Notes: generated by a model not told the origin, from the sequence alone. Positions 24,264-34,514 are shown, counted from the first letter of the stretch. The stretch is 57,220 nucleotides of DNA from Clostridia bacterium (GCA_017434775.1 JAFSGG010000013.1:1-57220); one strand, 5' to 3'. Program-made: numbers and translations.

Positions 24264-25409
24264 ATGCGCGGAATAGCTATCCTTGGCAGCACCGGTTCCA
24301 TCGGCAAACAGGCGGTGGACGTGGTGCTGCGTCACCCGGATCGTTTTTGTGTGACGGCCTTGACGGCGCATCATAATGCGTCGCTTCTTTTTGAACAGGT
24401 GCGCACCCTGCGGCCGAAACTGGCTGCCCTCACCGGCGAAAAAGTGCCGGTGCCGGAAGATCTTTCCTTCTGCCGGTTTTTATTTGGCCGGGAAGCGCTG
24501 GAACAGGTGGCCCGGGAAGCGGAAGGGCAGGACGTGCTGGCAGCCGTTGTGGGGGTGGCCGGCCTTCGCGCTGTGATGGCGGCAAGGGAAAGCGGCAAAA
24601 GGGTGCTGCTGGCCAATAAAGAAACATTGGTTTCCGGCGGCCGGATGGTGATGAAAGCCTGCGAAAGCAAAAACGGCGAAAAGGTGCTGCTGCCCGTGGA
24701 CAGCGAACACAGTGCCATTTTCCAGTGCCTGGAGGCAGCCGGCCCCAACCGGTACAGCCGCATTTTGCTCACGGCATCCGGCGGCCCTTTCCGCACCTGG
24801 GAAAAGGAACGCATAAGGAACGCCACGGTGGAAGAAGCGCTGGGACACCCCACCTGGAATATGGGCGCCAAGATCACGGTGGATTCCGCCTCCATGTTCA
24901 ACAAAGCCCTGGAGATTATTGAAGCCAAATGGCTCTTTGACGCCGATCCTTCCCAGATTCAGGTGTTGGTGCATCCCCAGAGCATCGTTCATTCCGCCGT
25001 GGAATTCGAGGATGGTGCTGTATTGGCTCAGCTGGGCGTTCCCGATATGCGGGTGCCCATCCTCTATGCCATGAGCTATCCGGAACGGTTGGAAACCGGG
25101 GCGAAAAAGCTGGATCTTTTCCAGGCGCAAAGCCTGACCTTTGAACAGCCAGAAACGGAAAAATTCCCGGCCATCCGCATGGCTTATGATGTTTTGAAAG
25201 CGGGCGGCGCGGCAGCCTGTGTGCTGAACGCTGCCAATGAAGAGGCGGTGTATGCCTTCCTGCAAAAGCGCATCCAATTCGGGCAAATCTATGATACGGT
25301 GGATCATGCCCTGCAAAAGTGGGGGCATCTGCCGGCGGATCACCTGGAGCAGGTGGAATATGCGGACAGCATGGCAAGAGAAGCAGCCCGTGCTTTCCTG
25401 AATCTTTGA
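24264..25409 (+). CDS. dxr: 1-deoxy-D-xylulose 5-phosphate reductoisomerase
   Basis: A 381-aa NADPH enzyme converting DXP to MEP, the committed step of the non-mevalonate isoprenoid pathway. GSTGSIGKQAVDVV is the NADPH site; LANKETLVSGG, PVDSEHSAIFQCL, LTASGGPFR and HPTWNMGAKITVDSASMFNK are the metal/substrate motifs. The length is normal. The ribosome site is AGAGAAAGGAAA upstream of ATG 24264. With ispG downstream, it identifies MEP-pathway isoprenoid synthesis. Confidence 0.98.
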   Translation: MRGIAILGSTGSIGKQAVDVVLRHPDRFCVTALTAHHNASLLFEQVRTLRPKLAALTGEKVPVPEDLSFCRFLFGREALEQVAREAEGQDVLAAVVGVAGLRAVMAARESGKRVLLANKETLVSGGRMVMKACESKNGEKVLLPVDSEHSAIFQCLEAAGPNRYSRILLTASGGPFRTWEKERIRNATVEEALGHPTWNMGAKITVDSASMFNKALEIIEAKWLFDADPSQIQVLVHPQSIVHSAVEFEDGAVLAQLGVPDMRVPILYAMSYPERLETGAKKLDLFQAQSLTFEQPETEKFPAIRMAYDVLKAGGAAACVLNAANEEAVYAFLQKRIQFGQIYDTVDHALQKWGHLPADHLEQVEYADSMAREAARAFLNL

Positions 25410-25425
25410 TCATAACGGAGGAACT

Positions 25426-26511
25426 ATGTCTGTTTTCTATATTCTGGCGGCCATCCTGATGCTGGGCATCATGGTGATGGTACATGAAGCCGGACACTTT
25501 TTTGCAGCCCGGCTGACGGGCATTCCGGTGAAGGAATTTGCCATCGGTTTTGGCCCCAAACTGGCTTCCTGGAACAGCAAAAAGCATGAAACCAAATTCT
25601 TCATCCGGCTCATTCCCATGGGCGGCTACTGCATGTTCTACGGCGAAGATGATACCGAGGAAAAAGAGAAGGATGACGAACGCAACCTGAACAATTTTCC
25701 CGTGTGGAAAAGGCTTGTGACCATCCTGATGGGCCCGGTGATGAATTTTGTGCTGGCCATGGTTGTAGCCATTGGCATTACCGGCTTTGTGGGCGTTGTG
25801 GATGATGTGCTGGTGTACACAAAGATCATGGAAGTGACGCCCTTCTCCGCTGCCGATGCCGCCGGTGTGAAGCCCGGAGACGTGATTGTGCAGGTGAATG
25901 GCCAATCGGCGCAGGGGTTTACGGAGGATGGAGAATATATCATCAGTGATGCCATCCGTTCTTATCAGGAAGGGGACGAAGCGATTGCGGTGACCGTCCG
26001 CCGGGGCGGCACAGAAAAGCAGCTTTTCCTGACCCCCGCCTTTGATGCAAATGAAAACCGCATGATGGTGGGCATTGTGATGCGGGCGCAGCTGGAGCGT
26101 TCTTTCAGCCCGGTGCCCTTTGGGGAAGTGATTCCCCGGGCTTTCGATACCTGTGTGCAGAACGCCAGGGATATTTTTGATGGGCTGATTGGCTTGTTTA
26201 CCAAAAAGGATGCGCTGAAAGATGCAGCCGGTCCCATGGGGATCATTCAGCAGGTGGCGGAATATACCCAGATGATCGACTGGGTGTATTATCTGGAACT
26301 GATGGTGTTCATTTCGGTGAACCTGGGTCTGTTTAATTTGCTGCCCATTCCTGGGCTAGATGGCAGCCGGCTGGTATTCCTGGCCATTGAAGGCATTTGC
26401 CGCAAGCCGGTGCCCCGGAAAATCGAAGCCTATATTCATATGGCGGGGTATCTTTTGCTGATCGGATTTATGATTTTTATCACGTTCCAGGATGTGGGAC
26501 GGATCTTCTGA
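25426..26511 (+). CDS. rseP: RseP-type site-2 metalloprotease
   Basis: A 361-aa intramembrane zinc protease (M50). HEAGH in the first span holds the zinc ligands; the third is the Asp in LLPIPGLDGSRL. A PDZ domain lies at residues about 125-205 (PFSAADAAGVKPGDVIVQVN). Four membrane spans are likely. In Bacillus the homologue RasP releases sigma-W by cutting the anti-sigma RsiW and clears signal-peptide remnants; the single-span anti-sigma-like protein at 42104-42805 is a possible client (inference). Confidence 0.95.
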   Translation: MSVFYILAAILMLGIMVMVHEAGHFFAARLTGIPVKEFAIGFGPKLASWNSKKHETKFFIRLIPMGGYCMFYGEDDTEEKEKDDERNLNNFPVWKRLVTILMGPVMNFVLAMVVAIGITGFVGVVDDVLVYTKIMEVTPFSAADAAGVKPGDVIVQVNGQSAQGFTEDGEYIISDAIRSYQEGDEAIAVTVRRGGTEKQLFLTPAFDANENRMMVGIVMRAQLERSFSPVPFGEVIPRAFDTCVQNARDIFDGLIGLFTKKDALKDAAGPMGIIQQVAEYTQMIDWVYYLELMVFISVNLGLFNLLPIPGLDGSRLVFLAIEGICRKPVPRKIEAYIHMAGYLLLIGFMIFITFQDVGRIF

Positions 26512-26528
26512 TGGGGAGGGCGAATACT

Positions 26529-27578
26529 GTGCGAAAGACAAGACAGGTGATGGCCGGGCAGGTGCCCATTGGCGGCGGCAGCCCCGTTTCCATCCAGTCC
26601 ATGACCAATACCGACACCCGGGATGTATTTGCCACGCTGGAGCAGATCAAGGCGCTGGCTATGGCCGGGTGCGATCTGGTGCGGGTTTCGGTGTACGACA
26701 GGGCCTGCGCAGGGGCGGTCAGGACCCTGGTGGACCAGAGCCCGGTGCCGCTGGTGGCGGATATTCATTTTGATCACACCCTGGCCATTGCCGCCATGGA
26801 AAACGGCATTCATAAGCTGCGCATCAATCCCGGCAATATCGGCAGTGCGGAAAAGGTGAAGCGGGTGGTGGACTGCGCCAAGGCCCACCATGTGCCCATC
26901 CGCATCGGTGTGAATGCCGGTTCGCTGGAAAAGGATATTGTGGAAAAATACGGCGGCGCTACGCCGGAAGGCATGGTGGAAAGCGCCCAGCGGCACATTC
27001 AGCTTCTGGAAAACGAAGGGTTTTACGATACCGTCATTTCCCTGAAAGCCAGCGACGTACCTCTGACCGTGAAAGCCTACCGGCTGATGGCGGAAAAGTG
27101 CGATTATCCCCTGCATCTGGGGGTCACGGAAGCCGGGCTTCCCGGCCAGGGCACGGTAAAAAGCGCCATTGGCATCGGCTCCCTTTTGCTGGACGGCATC
27201 GGCGATACGGTGCGCGTGTCCCTGACGGGGGACCCCATCCATGAACCCGGCGCGGCCCTGTCCATCCTGCGGGCACTGGGCCTGCGCAGCGGCATCCGCT
27301 TTGTTTCCTGCCCCACCTGCGGCCGTACCCAGATTGACGTGGCGGCCATTGCCCATCGTATGGAAGCGGAATTTAAAGATGTGGACAAGCCGGTGACGGT
27401 GGCCGTCATGGGCTGCGTGGTGAACGGCCCCGGCGAAGCCCGGGATGCGGATATTGCCCTGTGCGGCGGCAAGGATTGCGGCGCCCTGTTCATCCGGGGC
27501 AAATATGTGGATAAGCTCACCGGCGATCTTTCCGAAGCCATGGCCAAAGCTGTACGGGAGTTTTTGAATGACGTATGA
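26529..27578 (+). CDS. ispG: 4-hydroxy-3-methylbut-2-enyl diphosphate synthase
   Basis: A 349-aa Fe-S enzyme reducing MEcPP to HMBPP in the MEP pathway. The N-terminal TIM barrel starts at GGGSPVSIQSMTNTDT; the C-terminal domain carries the cluster ligands CPTCGRTQID and GCVVNGPGEA. GTG 26529 is chosen because GGGGAGGG (26513-26519) sits at proper distance; an ATG at 26511 overlaps the rseP stop and has no spacing for a ribosome site. The end overlaps the polC start by 11 bases. Confidence 0.96.
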   Translation: MRKTRQVMAGQVPIGGGSPVSIQSMTNTDTRDVFATLEQIKALAMAGCDLVRVSVYDRACAGAVRTLVDQSPVPLVADIHFDHTLAIAAMENGIHKLRINPGNIGSAEKVKRVVDCAKAHHVPIRIGVNAGSLEKDIVEKYGGATPEGMVESAQRHIQLLENEGFYDTVISLKASDVPLTVKAYRLMAEKCDYPLHLGVTEAGLPGQGTVKSAIGIGSLLLDGIGDTVRVSLTGDPIHEPGAALSILRALGLRSGIRFVSCPTCGRTQIDVAAIAHRMEAEFKDVDKPVTVAVMGCVVNGPGEARDADIALCGGKDCGALFIRGKYVDKLTGDLSEAMAKAVREFLNDV

Positions 27579-30500
27579 CGAATTGCTGCGCGCCATTTAT
27601 CAGGCCTTGCCGGAAACGGAAAACAAGCTGGCCGTGGAGCGGGTGCGCTATGTAAAAAGTGAAAACAAGGCCCATTTTTCCTTCCTCAGCGACGTGCTGA
27701 TCGGGGAGAAGGGCTTTTTCGCCATGAAAAAAGTGATTGCGGGTGCCTTCCCCCAGCTGAAATTTTCTCTGCGGGTGGCAAGCCCTTCTCTGGCCATCAG
27801 TTTCATGCAGCAGCCGGATACCTATGCTGCGCCCCTGAATCATTTTCTGGTGCGCAATTTTCCGGCGGTGGCCAGCTGGGAAGTGGATATGCACTGGTCG
27901 CCCGGCAACGGCAAGGTGTATCTGGATCTGCCGGACGAATTTTCCATGCATTATCTGGAAAAGCAAAACGGAAGAGCCCTGCTTGCTCAGGCCATTCAGG
28001 ACGTATTCCGGCTGGAAACGGACGTGGTGCTCCGGGTCAGCGGCGATGAAGAAAAGCGGCTGAATCAGCTGAAAGAAGAGAGGGCCCGGCAGGATCGGGT
28101 GGCAGCGGAGCGTGCGGAACGCTACGAAGAAATTGCCGCCATGGAAGCCAAAGCCAAGGCCCAGGAAAAGCCCAAAGAAGACAATAACCGCATCTGCGGC
28201 CGGGCTATCGGCGAAAAGCCGGTGGATATCAAGGAACTGAGGGACGACAGCGGCCTGGTGGTCATTGCAGGCGAAGTGCTGAACGTGGAAACCAAATCCA
28301 TTTCCGGCGGCGAAATGGAATTGCTCACCTTCATGGTGACGGACTATACTTCCACCATTCGCTGCAAGATGTTTTTGCGGTATCGTCCCCGCCGGCCCAA
28401 GGACGACGAAGCGCCGCCGCCTCCCATTACCGATGAAGAACGGGATAAAGTGCAGAAAGTGATCGGCGCCTTCAAAAAGGGCATGGGTGTCATCGTCCGG
28501 GGCGAAGCCCAGTATGATAAATTCAGCCACGAAACCGTGGTGATGGCCCGGGACGTGGCCAAAATGCCCCTGCCCAAACGGGAAGACACCGCCGAAGAAA
28601 AGCGGGTGGAGTTGCACCTGCATACCAACATGAGCAATATGGACGCGGTGTCCTCCGCATCCGACCTGATCAAGCGGGCGGCGGAATGGGGGCACCCGGC
28701 CATTGCGGTGACCGACCACGGCGTGGCTCAGGCCTTCCCCGAAGCCTTCGGTGCTGCCAAGAAAAACGGCATCAAGCTGATTCCCGGTGTGGAAGGGTAC
28801 CTGACGGATGATGATAAAGTGGTGGAGGGCGCAGGGGAGCTGGGCCTGGATACCCCCATCATTGTGCTGGACTTTGAAACCACCGGTCTCAATACCCAGA
28901 AGGACCGCATCATTGAAATCGGCGCGGTGAAACTGTGGAACGGGCAAGTGGTGGACAGCTACGGAACGCTGGTAAACCCCGGCTGTGTGCTGCCGCCGAA
29001 AATTGTGGAAATCACCCACATCACCGATCAGATGCTCCGGGATGCCCCCACGGCGGAACAGGCTGTGCCTGAACTTTTGAAATTCATGGACGGCTGTCCC
29101 ATTGCTGCCCACAATGCAAAATTTGACTGCGCTGTATTGGAAAGCGAACTGAGGCGGCAGGGCATTGAATACACGGCAGCCCGTCTGGATACCTTGACCC
29201 TTTCCCGGAAACTGTACCCCGATCTCAAGAGCCATCGCCTGGGCAGCGTGTGTAAACGGCTGGGCGTTTCCCTGAAAGATGCCCATCGTGCTGTCAATGA
29301 CGCTGCAGCAACCGCCCAGTGTCTGGCCCGGATGCTGGATGAAGCAAAGCGCGCCGGGGCAGATAAGCTGGATGATTTGAACGGCATCGGCAAAAACTGC
29401 ACGCTGGGTAATTCCTGGCACATTATTCTGCTGGCAGCTACCCAGGATGGTATGACCAACCTGAACCACCTCATTTCCGAAGGGCATCTGAATTATTTCC
29501 GCCGCCGGCCTCATATGCCCCGGTCGATCATTCAGAAATACCGGCAGGGGCTGATCGTGGGTTCCGCCTGCGAAAGCGGCGAGCTTTTCAGCGCCATGGT
29601 GGATGGGGCCAGCGAAGAAAAGCTGTGCAAGATTGCCAGGTTTTACGATTATCTGGAGATTCAGCCCATTGGCAATAACGGCTTCCTGCTTCGTGAAGGC
29701 CGGGTGCAGGATGAAGAAGCCCTCCGGGAATTCAACCGCCGCATTGTGCGCATCGGCGAAAAGCTGGGCATCCCGGTGGTAGCTACCGGCGACGTGCATT
29801 TCCTGGATCCCAAGGACGCCCAGTTCCGGGCCATTTTGCAGGCCGGTCAGGGGTATTCCGATGCGGATCATCAGCCGCCGCTTTATTTCAAAACCACCAA
29901 CGAAATGCTGCAGGAATTTGCCTATCTTGGCGAAAAGAAAGCCAAAGAAGTGGTCATCGATAATCCCAAAATGATTGCGGACCGGGTGGGGAAGGTATCC
30001 CTGTTCCCGCCCCATCCCGAAGGGAAAACCACCTTCTCGCCCTTCTGGGAAACGGCAGAAAACGATATCCGCACCATGACCTGGGATAAGGCTCACGCCC
30101 TCTACGGCGACGACCTGCCCGAAATTGTGGAGGCCCGGCTGGATAAGGAACTCAAATCCATCATCGGCTACGGCTATGCCACCCTCTATTCCATTGCCAA
30201 TAAACTGGTAACCAAATCCCTGTCGGATGGTTATCTGGTGGGCAGCCGCGGCAGTGTGGGTTCTTCGCTGGTTGCGTTCATGTGCAACATTACGGAAGTG
30301 AATGCCCTGCCGCCCCATTACCGGTGCGAACATTGCCGCAAGGCTACTTTCGATATTCCCAAAGGCTATACCATCGGCGTGGACCTTCCCGATGCCACCT
30401 GTCCCGACTGCGGAAAGCCGCTGGTGAAGGACGGTTTCGATATTCCCTTCGAAGTGTTCCTGGGGTTCAAAGGCGACAAGGTGCCGGATATTGACCTGAA

Positions 30501-31917
30501 CTTCTCCGGCGAATACCAGCCCGTGGCCCACAAATATGTGGAAGAATTGTTCGGCGAAGGGTTTGTGTTCCGTGCCGGCACCATCGGTACGCTGGCGGAA
30601 AAAACGGCCTACGGTTACGTTTTGAAGTATCTGGAAGAGAGGAACATTTCCCTGCCGGATGCTGAAAAGGAACGGTTGGCTGCCGGCTGCGTGGGGGTCA
30701 AGCGCACCACCGGCCAGCACCCGGGCGGCATGGTGGTTTTGCCCAAGGCTTATGATATCTGCCAGTTTACGGCCGTGCAGCACCCGGCGGACGATTTGCA
30801 GTCCACCTTCGTTACCACCCATTACGATTTCGGTTCCATGCATGATATTCTGGTCAAATTGGATATTCTGGGCCACGACGATCCCACCATGATGCACATG
30901 CTGGAAGAATTGACCGGCATCAATTTCAAGGATATCCCATTGGATGACAAGCAGGTCATGAGCCTCTTCTCTTCTCCTAAAGCATTGGGGGTTACGCCCA
31001 AGGATATTGGCTGTAATACGGGTACTTTCGGTGTGCCGGAATTCGGTACCAGCTTTGTGCGGCAGATGCTGGAAGACACCCATCCCACCACCATGCAGGA
31101 ATTGATCCGTATTTCCGGTTTGTCCCACGGCACGGACGTGTGGCTGGGCAACGCAAAGGACCTCATTGATCAGGGCATTGCGCCCCTGTCCCAGTGCCTT
31201 TGTACCCGTGACGACATCATGAACCAGCTGATGGAAATGGGCGTGCCGGCCAAAATGGCCTTTGACACCATGGAAAACGTGCGTAAGGGCAAGGGCTTGC
31301 GGCCTGAAATGGCGGATGCCATGCACGAGCATAATGTGCCCCAGTGGTTTGAAGACAGCTGCCGGAAGATCAAATACATGTTCCCCAAAGGGCATGCCGT
31401 GGCTTATGTGACCATGGCGCTTCGCGTAGCTTGGTACAAGGTGTATTATCCCCAAGCGTACTATGCGGCGTACTTCACCATCCGCGGTGACGGCTTTGAT
31501 GCCACCACCATGATCCTGCCCATTGACCAGCTGCGGGCCAAGCTCCAGGATGCCTATGACCGGGATGCGGAAAAGAAGCTCTCCGCCAAGGAAAAGGACG
31601 AAATCACGGCCATGGAACTGGTATTGGAAATGATGGCCAGAGGCTATTATTTCCTGCCGGCGGATCTGTATAAGAGTGATGTGAGCCGGTTTATTCCCGA
31701 AGGGGAAAGGGGCCTGCGTGTGCCCTTCACGTCCCTTGGTGGTCTTGGCGAAAGCGCGGCTCAGGGCATTGTGGATGCCCGTTCCACTCCCTTCATCTCG
31801 GTGGAGGATTTCAAAAACCGGGCCCATGTGTCCCAGTCCGTATGCGATATGCTCAGGGAACACGGCTGTCTCAAGGATATGGCGGAAACCAATCAGGTGA
31901 CCCTGTTTAATTTCTAA
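27568..31917 (+). CDS. polC: DNA polymerase III PolC-type alpha subunit
   Basis: A 1449-aa replicative polymerase of low-GC Gram-positives. In order: an N-terminal region and OB fold; a PHP domain beginning LHLHTNMSNMD (about residue 349) that is split by the proofreading 3'-5' exonuclease DFETTGLN (about 435, with AHNAKFD and AVNDAAATA); the polymerase palm with VGSRGSVGSSLVA (about 890) and PDIDLNFSGEY (about 972); the zinc-finger-like CEHCRKATF...CPDCGK; and the C-terminal NQVTLFNF. Its length and order match Bacillus PolC. It is the last gene of the frr-polC run. Confidence 0.98.
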   Translation: MTYDELLRAIYQALPETENKLAVERVRYVKSENKAHFSFLSDVLIGEKGFFAMKKVIAGAFPQLKFSLRVASPSLAISFMQQPDTYAAPLNHFLVRNFPAVASWEVDMHWSPGNGKVYLDLPDEFSMHYLEKQNGRALLAQAIQDVFRLETDVVLRVSGDEEKRLNQLKEERARQDRVAAERAERYEEIAAMEAKAKAQEKPKEDNNRICGRAIGEKPVDIKELRDDSGLVVIAGEVLNVETKSISGGEMELLTFMVTDYTSTIRCKMFLRYRPRRPKDDEAPPPPITDEERDKVQKVIGAFKKGMGVIVRGEAQYDKFSHETVVMARDVAKMPLPKREDTAEEKRVELHLHTNMSNMDAVSSASDLIKRAAEWGHPAIAVTDHGVAQAFPEAFGAAKKNGIKLIPGVEGYLTDDDKVVEGAGELGLDTPIIVLDFETTGLNTQKDRIIEIGAVKLWNGQVVDSYGTLVNPGCVLPPKIVEITHITDQMLRDAPTAEQAVPELLKFMDGCPIAAHNAKFDCAVLESELRRQGIEYTAARLDTLTLSRKLYPDLKSHRLGSVCKRLGVSLKDAHRAVNDAAATAQCLARMLDEAKRAGADKLDDLNGIGKNCTLGNSWHIILLAATQDGMTNLNHLISEGHLNYFRRRPHMPRSIIQKYRQGLIVGSACESGELFSAMVDGASEEKLCKIARFYDYLEIQPIGNNGFLLREGRVQDEEALREFNRRIVRIGEKLGIPVVATGDVHFLDPKDAQFRAILQAGQGYSDADHQPPLYFKTTNEMLQEFAYLGEKKAKEVVIDNPKMIADRVGKVSLFPPHPEGKTTFSPFWETAENDIRTMTWDKAHALYGDDLPEIVEARLDKELKSIIGYGYATLYSIANKLVTKSLSDGYLVGSRGSVGSSLVAFMCNITEVNALPPHYRCEHCRKATFDIPKGYTIGVDLPDATCPDCGKPLVKDGFDIPFEVFLGFKGDKVPDIDLNFSGEYQPVAHKYVEELFGEGFVFRAGTIGTLAEKTAYGYVLKYLEERNISLPDAEKERLAAGCVGVKRTTGQHPGGMVVLPKAYDICQFTAVQHPADDLQSTFVTTHYDFGSMHDILVKLDILGHDDPTMMHMLEELTGINFKDIPLDDKQVMSLFSSPKALGVTPKDIGCNTGTFGVPEFGTSFVRQMLEDTHPTTMQELIRISGLSHGTDVWLGNAKDLIDQGIAPLSQCLCTRDDIMNQLMEMGVPAKMAFDTMENVRKGKGLRPEMADAMHEHNVPQWFEDSCRKIKYMFPKGHAVAYVTMALRVAWYKVYYPQAYYAAYFTIRGDGFDATTMILPIDQLRAKLQDAYDRDAEKKLSAKEKDEITAMELVLEMMARGYYFLPADLYKSDVSRFIPEGERGLRVPFTSLGGLGESAAQGIVDARSTPFISVEDFKNRAHVSQSVCDMLREHGCLKDMAETNQVTLFNF

Positions 31918-31938
31918 TCAATCAAGGAGGAAACGAAT

Positions 31939-32136
31939 ATGAAAAAGATCATCCATGTAGAAGGGATGCACTGCATCCGCTGCGCCGGTAAGGTGGAAGG
32001 TGCTATGCACGATTTGGGCCTTGATGCCGTGGTGGACCTGGAAAAGAAGATCTGCACGGTGGAAGGGGATTGCGAAAACGATGAAATCACCGCTGCCATC
32101 GAGGAAAAGGGTTTTCAGGTAGTGGGCATCGAATAA
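31939..32136 (+). CDS. Heavy-metal-associated domain protein (CopZ-like)
   Basis: A 65-aa single HMA domain with beta-alpha-beta-beta-alpha-beta fold and the metal motif GMHCIRCAGKVE (MxCxxC). Such proteins bind Cu+ (or another soft metal) and hand it to P-type ATPases. No ATPase or CsoR gene is nearby, so the partner must lie elsewhere. AAGGAGGAAACG precedes ATG 31939; a terminator follows. Confidence 0.9.
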   Translation: MKKIIHVEGMHCIRCAGKVEGAMHDLGLDAVVDLEKKICTVEGDCENDEITAAIEEKGFQVVGIE

Positions 32137-32160
32137 TCGCAAAAATTGCGAAAAAAGCAA

Positions 32161-32196
32161 AAGGGCTGTTTCCGTGGGGAATCAGCCCTTTTTTTG
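32161..32196 (+). terminator. Intrinsic terminator
   Basis: AAGGGCTG (32161-32168) pairs with CAGCCCTT (32183-32190), extended by TTTCC/GGAAT, then seven T. Confidence 0.9.
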
Positions 32197-32242
32197 CGGA
32201 AAATAATAAGAGAAAGAACGCCCGATTTGCGCATAAATGCGC

Positions 32243-32271
32243 TTGAATTACGGAAGTAAATGGAGTATAAT
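32243..32271 (+). promoter_or_regulatory. Promoter of the DUF2461-phosphohexomutase genes
   Basis: TTGAAT (32243-32248), 17-bp spacer, TATAAT (32266-32271). Confidence 0.8.
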
Positions 32272-32307
32272 GTACTCGTATAAGTTTGAGAAAGGGGCGC
32301 TTTCTGC

Positions 32308-33015
32308 GTGTTCAAGGGCTTCAAAAAGGAAACCATCCAGTTTTTCCTGGATTTGCGTTTTCACAATAGCAAGGCCTTCATGGATGAAAACAGAGAGCGT
32401 TATATTAAATCCGTCCGGGAAGTGTTCTACGCCTTTATTGAAGAAGTGGGCGGGCGGCTGCAAAAACTGGATGAGGATCTGGAAATCCGTCCGCATAAGT
32501 GCCTGAGCCGCATCAACCGGGATATCCGCTTTACGAAGGATAAATCCCCCTATCGGGATCATCTGTGGCTCATTTTCCATAAGGCTGCCACGGATAAGGA
32601 TGGCATGCCCAATTTCTGGTTTGAACTGGGGCCGGAATTTATCAGCTGGGGTCTTGGCACCTGGGGGGAAAACCGGGGGATGATGGATGTGATGCGACGG
32701 CGGATCATTGCCCGGCCGGACGATTTTGTGCGATTGGTGGAAAGGCTGTATAAAAACGGTTTTTCCATTGGCGGCAATCAATGGAAAAAGCTGCCGGTGC
32801 CGGATGCAGTGCCGGAAGTGCTGCGTCCCCTGTACCTGAAAAAAGATATCTACATCAGCCGCAATGATGCCCGGGTGGCGGATGCCATGAAACCGGATAT
32901 TGCCGAAAAAGTGTACCGGGATTTTGAGGTGCTGATGCCGGTGTATAAAATGCTCCACGGATGCGTGGATGAAGCCATGAACCAAATGGACGACGAAACA
33001 GGAGGGAATGTATGA
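32308..33015 (+). CDS. DUF2461 domain protein
   Basis: A 235-aa protein of the DUF2461 family. Recognisable parts are FLDLRFHNSKAFMDENRERY at the N-terminus, the conserved IRPHKCLSRINRDIRFTKDK and SPYRDHLWLIF, and FELGPEFISWGLGTW. The family is widespread and has no established function. GTG 32308 follows GAAAGGGG. It overlaps the phosphohexomutase gene by 4 bases (ATGA). Confidence 0.9.
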   Translation: MFKGFKKETIQFFLDLRFHNSKAFMDENRERYIKSVREVFYAFIEEVGGRLQKLDEDLEIRPHKCLSRINRDIRFTKDKSPYRDHLWLIFHKAATDKDGMPNFWFELGPEFISWGLGTWGENRGMMDVMRRRIIARPDDFVRLVERLYKNGFSIGGNQWKKLPVPDAVPEVLRPLYLKKDIYISRNDARVADAMKPDIAEKVYRDFEVLMPVYKMLHGCVDEAMNQMDDETGGNV

Positions 33016-34514
33016 CGAACTTGCGCGCGCTCAAAAGCGGCACGGATGTGCGGGGAAAAGCACTGGGTGAAGGAGCTCCTTTGACGCCAGCGGTGGCTGG
33101 CCGGATTGGCGGCGCCTTTGTGGCCTGGCTGCGCCAAAGGGGTGTGGATAACCCCCGCATTGCCCTGGGCCGGGATAGCCGGCTGACGGGCGAAATGCTG
33201 CTGGATGGCTGCGCTGAAGGCTGCCGTCTGGCGGGCGGCCGGGTGGAATGCTACGGTATGTGCACCACCCCTGCCATGTATATGAGCCTGATTACCGAAG
33301 GCTTTGGCTGCGACGGCGCCATTATGATCACCGCCAGCCATCATCCCTTTGACCGCAACGGTCTCAAATTTTTCACCAAAGACGGCGGCATCACCGGCCA
33401 TGATCTGGACGAAATCCTCACCATTGCCGAAAGTGACGATCCCCTGACCGGCGGCTTTGAACCCATCCAGAAGCGGGAATTTTTGCCCGTGTACTGCGAT
33501 CAGCTGAAAGCCCGGGTGCAAAAAGGCCTGGACACCGACGTGCAAAAGCCTCTGCTTGGCCTGCATGTGGTGGTGGACGCCGGTAACGGCGCCGGCGGCT
33601 TCTATGCCAAGCTGATGGAAGATCTGGGCGCCTGGGTGGAAGGCAGCCAGTTCCTGGAGCCGGACGGCCACTTCCCCAACCATGTGCCCAACCCCGAAAA
33701 TGCCGAAGCCATGAAGTCTGTCAGCTCTGCCGTGGTGAAAGCCGGGGCGGACCTGGGCGTGATTTTCGATGCGGACTGCGACCGCGCAGCCATCGTGGAT
33801 CAAAGCGGCCGGGAAATCAACCGCAACCGCCTCATCGCCCTCATTTCCGCCATTCTGCTGGATAAAAAGCCCGGCGGCACCATCGTGACGGACTCCGTCA
33901 CTTCTTCCGGCCTGGCCCGGTTTATCATGGAATGGGGCGGCGTGCATTACCGCTACAAGCGGGGCTACCGCAACGTCATCGACGAAGCCGTGCGCCTCAA
34001 CGAAGCCGGCATCGATTGCCCCCTGGCCATCGAAACCAGCGGCCATGCAGCCCTGCGGGAAAATCACTTCCTGGATGACGGCATGTACCTGGCTACCGTG
34101 CTGATTTGTGAGGCCATGCGCCTCAAGCAGGAAGGCAAGAGCCTCAGCGACCTGCTGGAAGGCCTGAAGGAACCCAAAGAGAGCGTGGAAATCCGCCTGA
34201 ACATTACCGAAAGCGATTTCCGCACCGTGGGCCGTGCCGCCATCGAAAAGGTGATGGAATATGCGGCCTTTGCCCCCGGATGGCACATTGCCCCCGATAA
34301 CCGGGAAGGCATCCGTATCAGTTTTGACCTGGACGGCGAAATGGATAACGGCTGGTTCCTGCTTCGCCTGTCGGTACACGATCCCGTTCTGCCCCTGAAT
34401 ATCGAAAGCGATGTGGAAGGCGGCGTGAAATATATGGTGAATGCCCTGTACAAAGTGCTGGCAAACGCCGAGGGAATTGATTTTTCTAATCTGGAAAAGT
34501 ATATTGCACAATAA
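33012..34514 (+). CDS. Phosphohexomutase (phosphoglucomutase/phosphomannomutase family)
   Basis: A 500-aa alpha-D-phosphohexomutase. Domain 1 has SGTDVRGKALGE and the active serine in MITASHHPFDRNGLKFF; the Mg loop is FDADCDRAAI; the sugar-binding loop is CPLAIETSGHAA (E-x-S-G); the phosphate-binding domain 4 contains DNREGIRISFD. The form TASHHPFDRNG is an atypical variant of TASHNP. It interconverts hexose 6- and 1-phosphates; glucose or mannose cannot be told apart here. It could join mannose 1-phosphate from the GH130 enzyme to glycolysis, or supply glucose 1-phosphate for UDP-glucose (inference). Confidence 0.9.
   Translation: MTNLRALKSGTDVRGKALGEGAPLTPAVAGRIGGAFVAWLRQRGVDNPRIALGRDSRLTGEMLLDGCAEGCRLAGGRVECYGMCTTPAMYMSLITEGFGCDGAIMITASHHPFDRNGLKFFTKDGGITGHDLDEILTIAESDDPLTGGFEPIQKREFLPVYCDQLKARVQKGLDTDVQKPLLGLHVVVDAGNGAGGFYAKLMEDLGAWVEGSQFLEPDGHFPNHVPNPENAEAMKSVSSAVVKAGADLGVIFDADCDRAAIVDQSGREINRNRLIALISAILLDKKPGGTIVTDSVTSSGLARFIMEWGGVHYRYKRGYRNVIDEAVRLNEAGIDCPLAIETSGHAALRENHFLDDGMYLATVLICEAMRLKQEGKSLSDLLEGLKEPKESVEIRLNITESDFRTVGRAAIEKVMEYAAFAPGWHIAPDNREGIRISFDLDGEMDNGWFLLRLSVHDPVLPLNIESDVEGGVKYMVNALYKVLANAEGIDFSNLEKYIAQ

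Noticed and set aside
27517..31863. A very long open frame (1448 codons) antisense to polC
   Set aside because: It mirrors the polC coding frame. The high G+C and codon bias of polC keep the opposite strand open; the translation has no family motif and no ribosome site.
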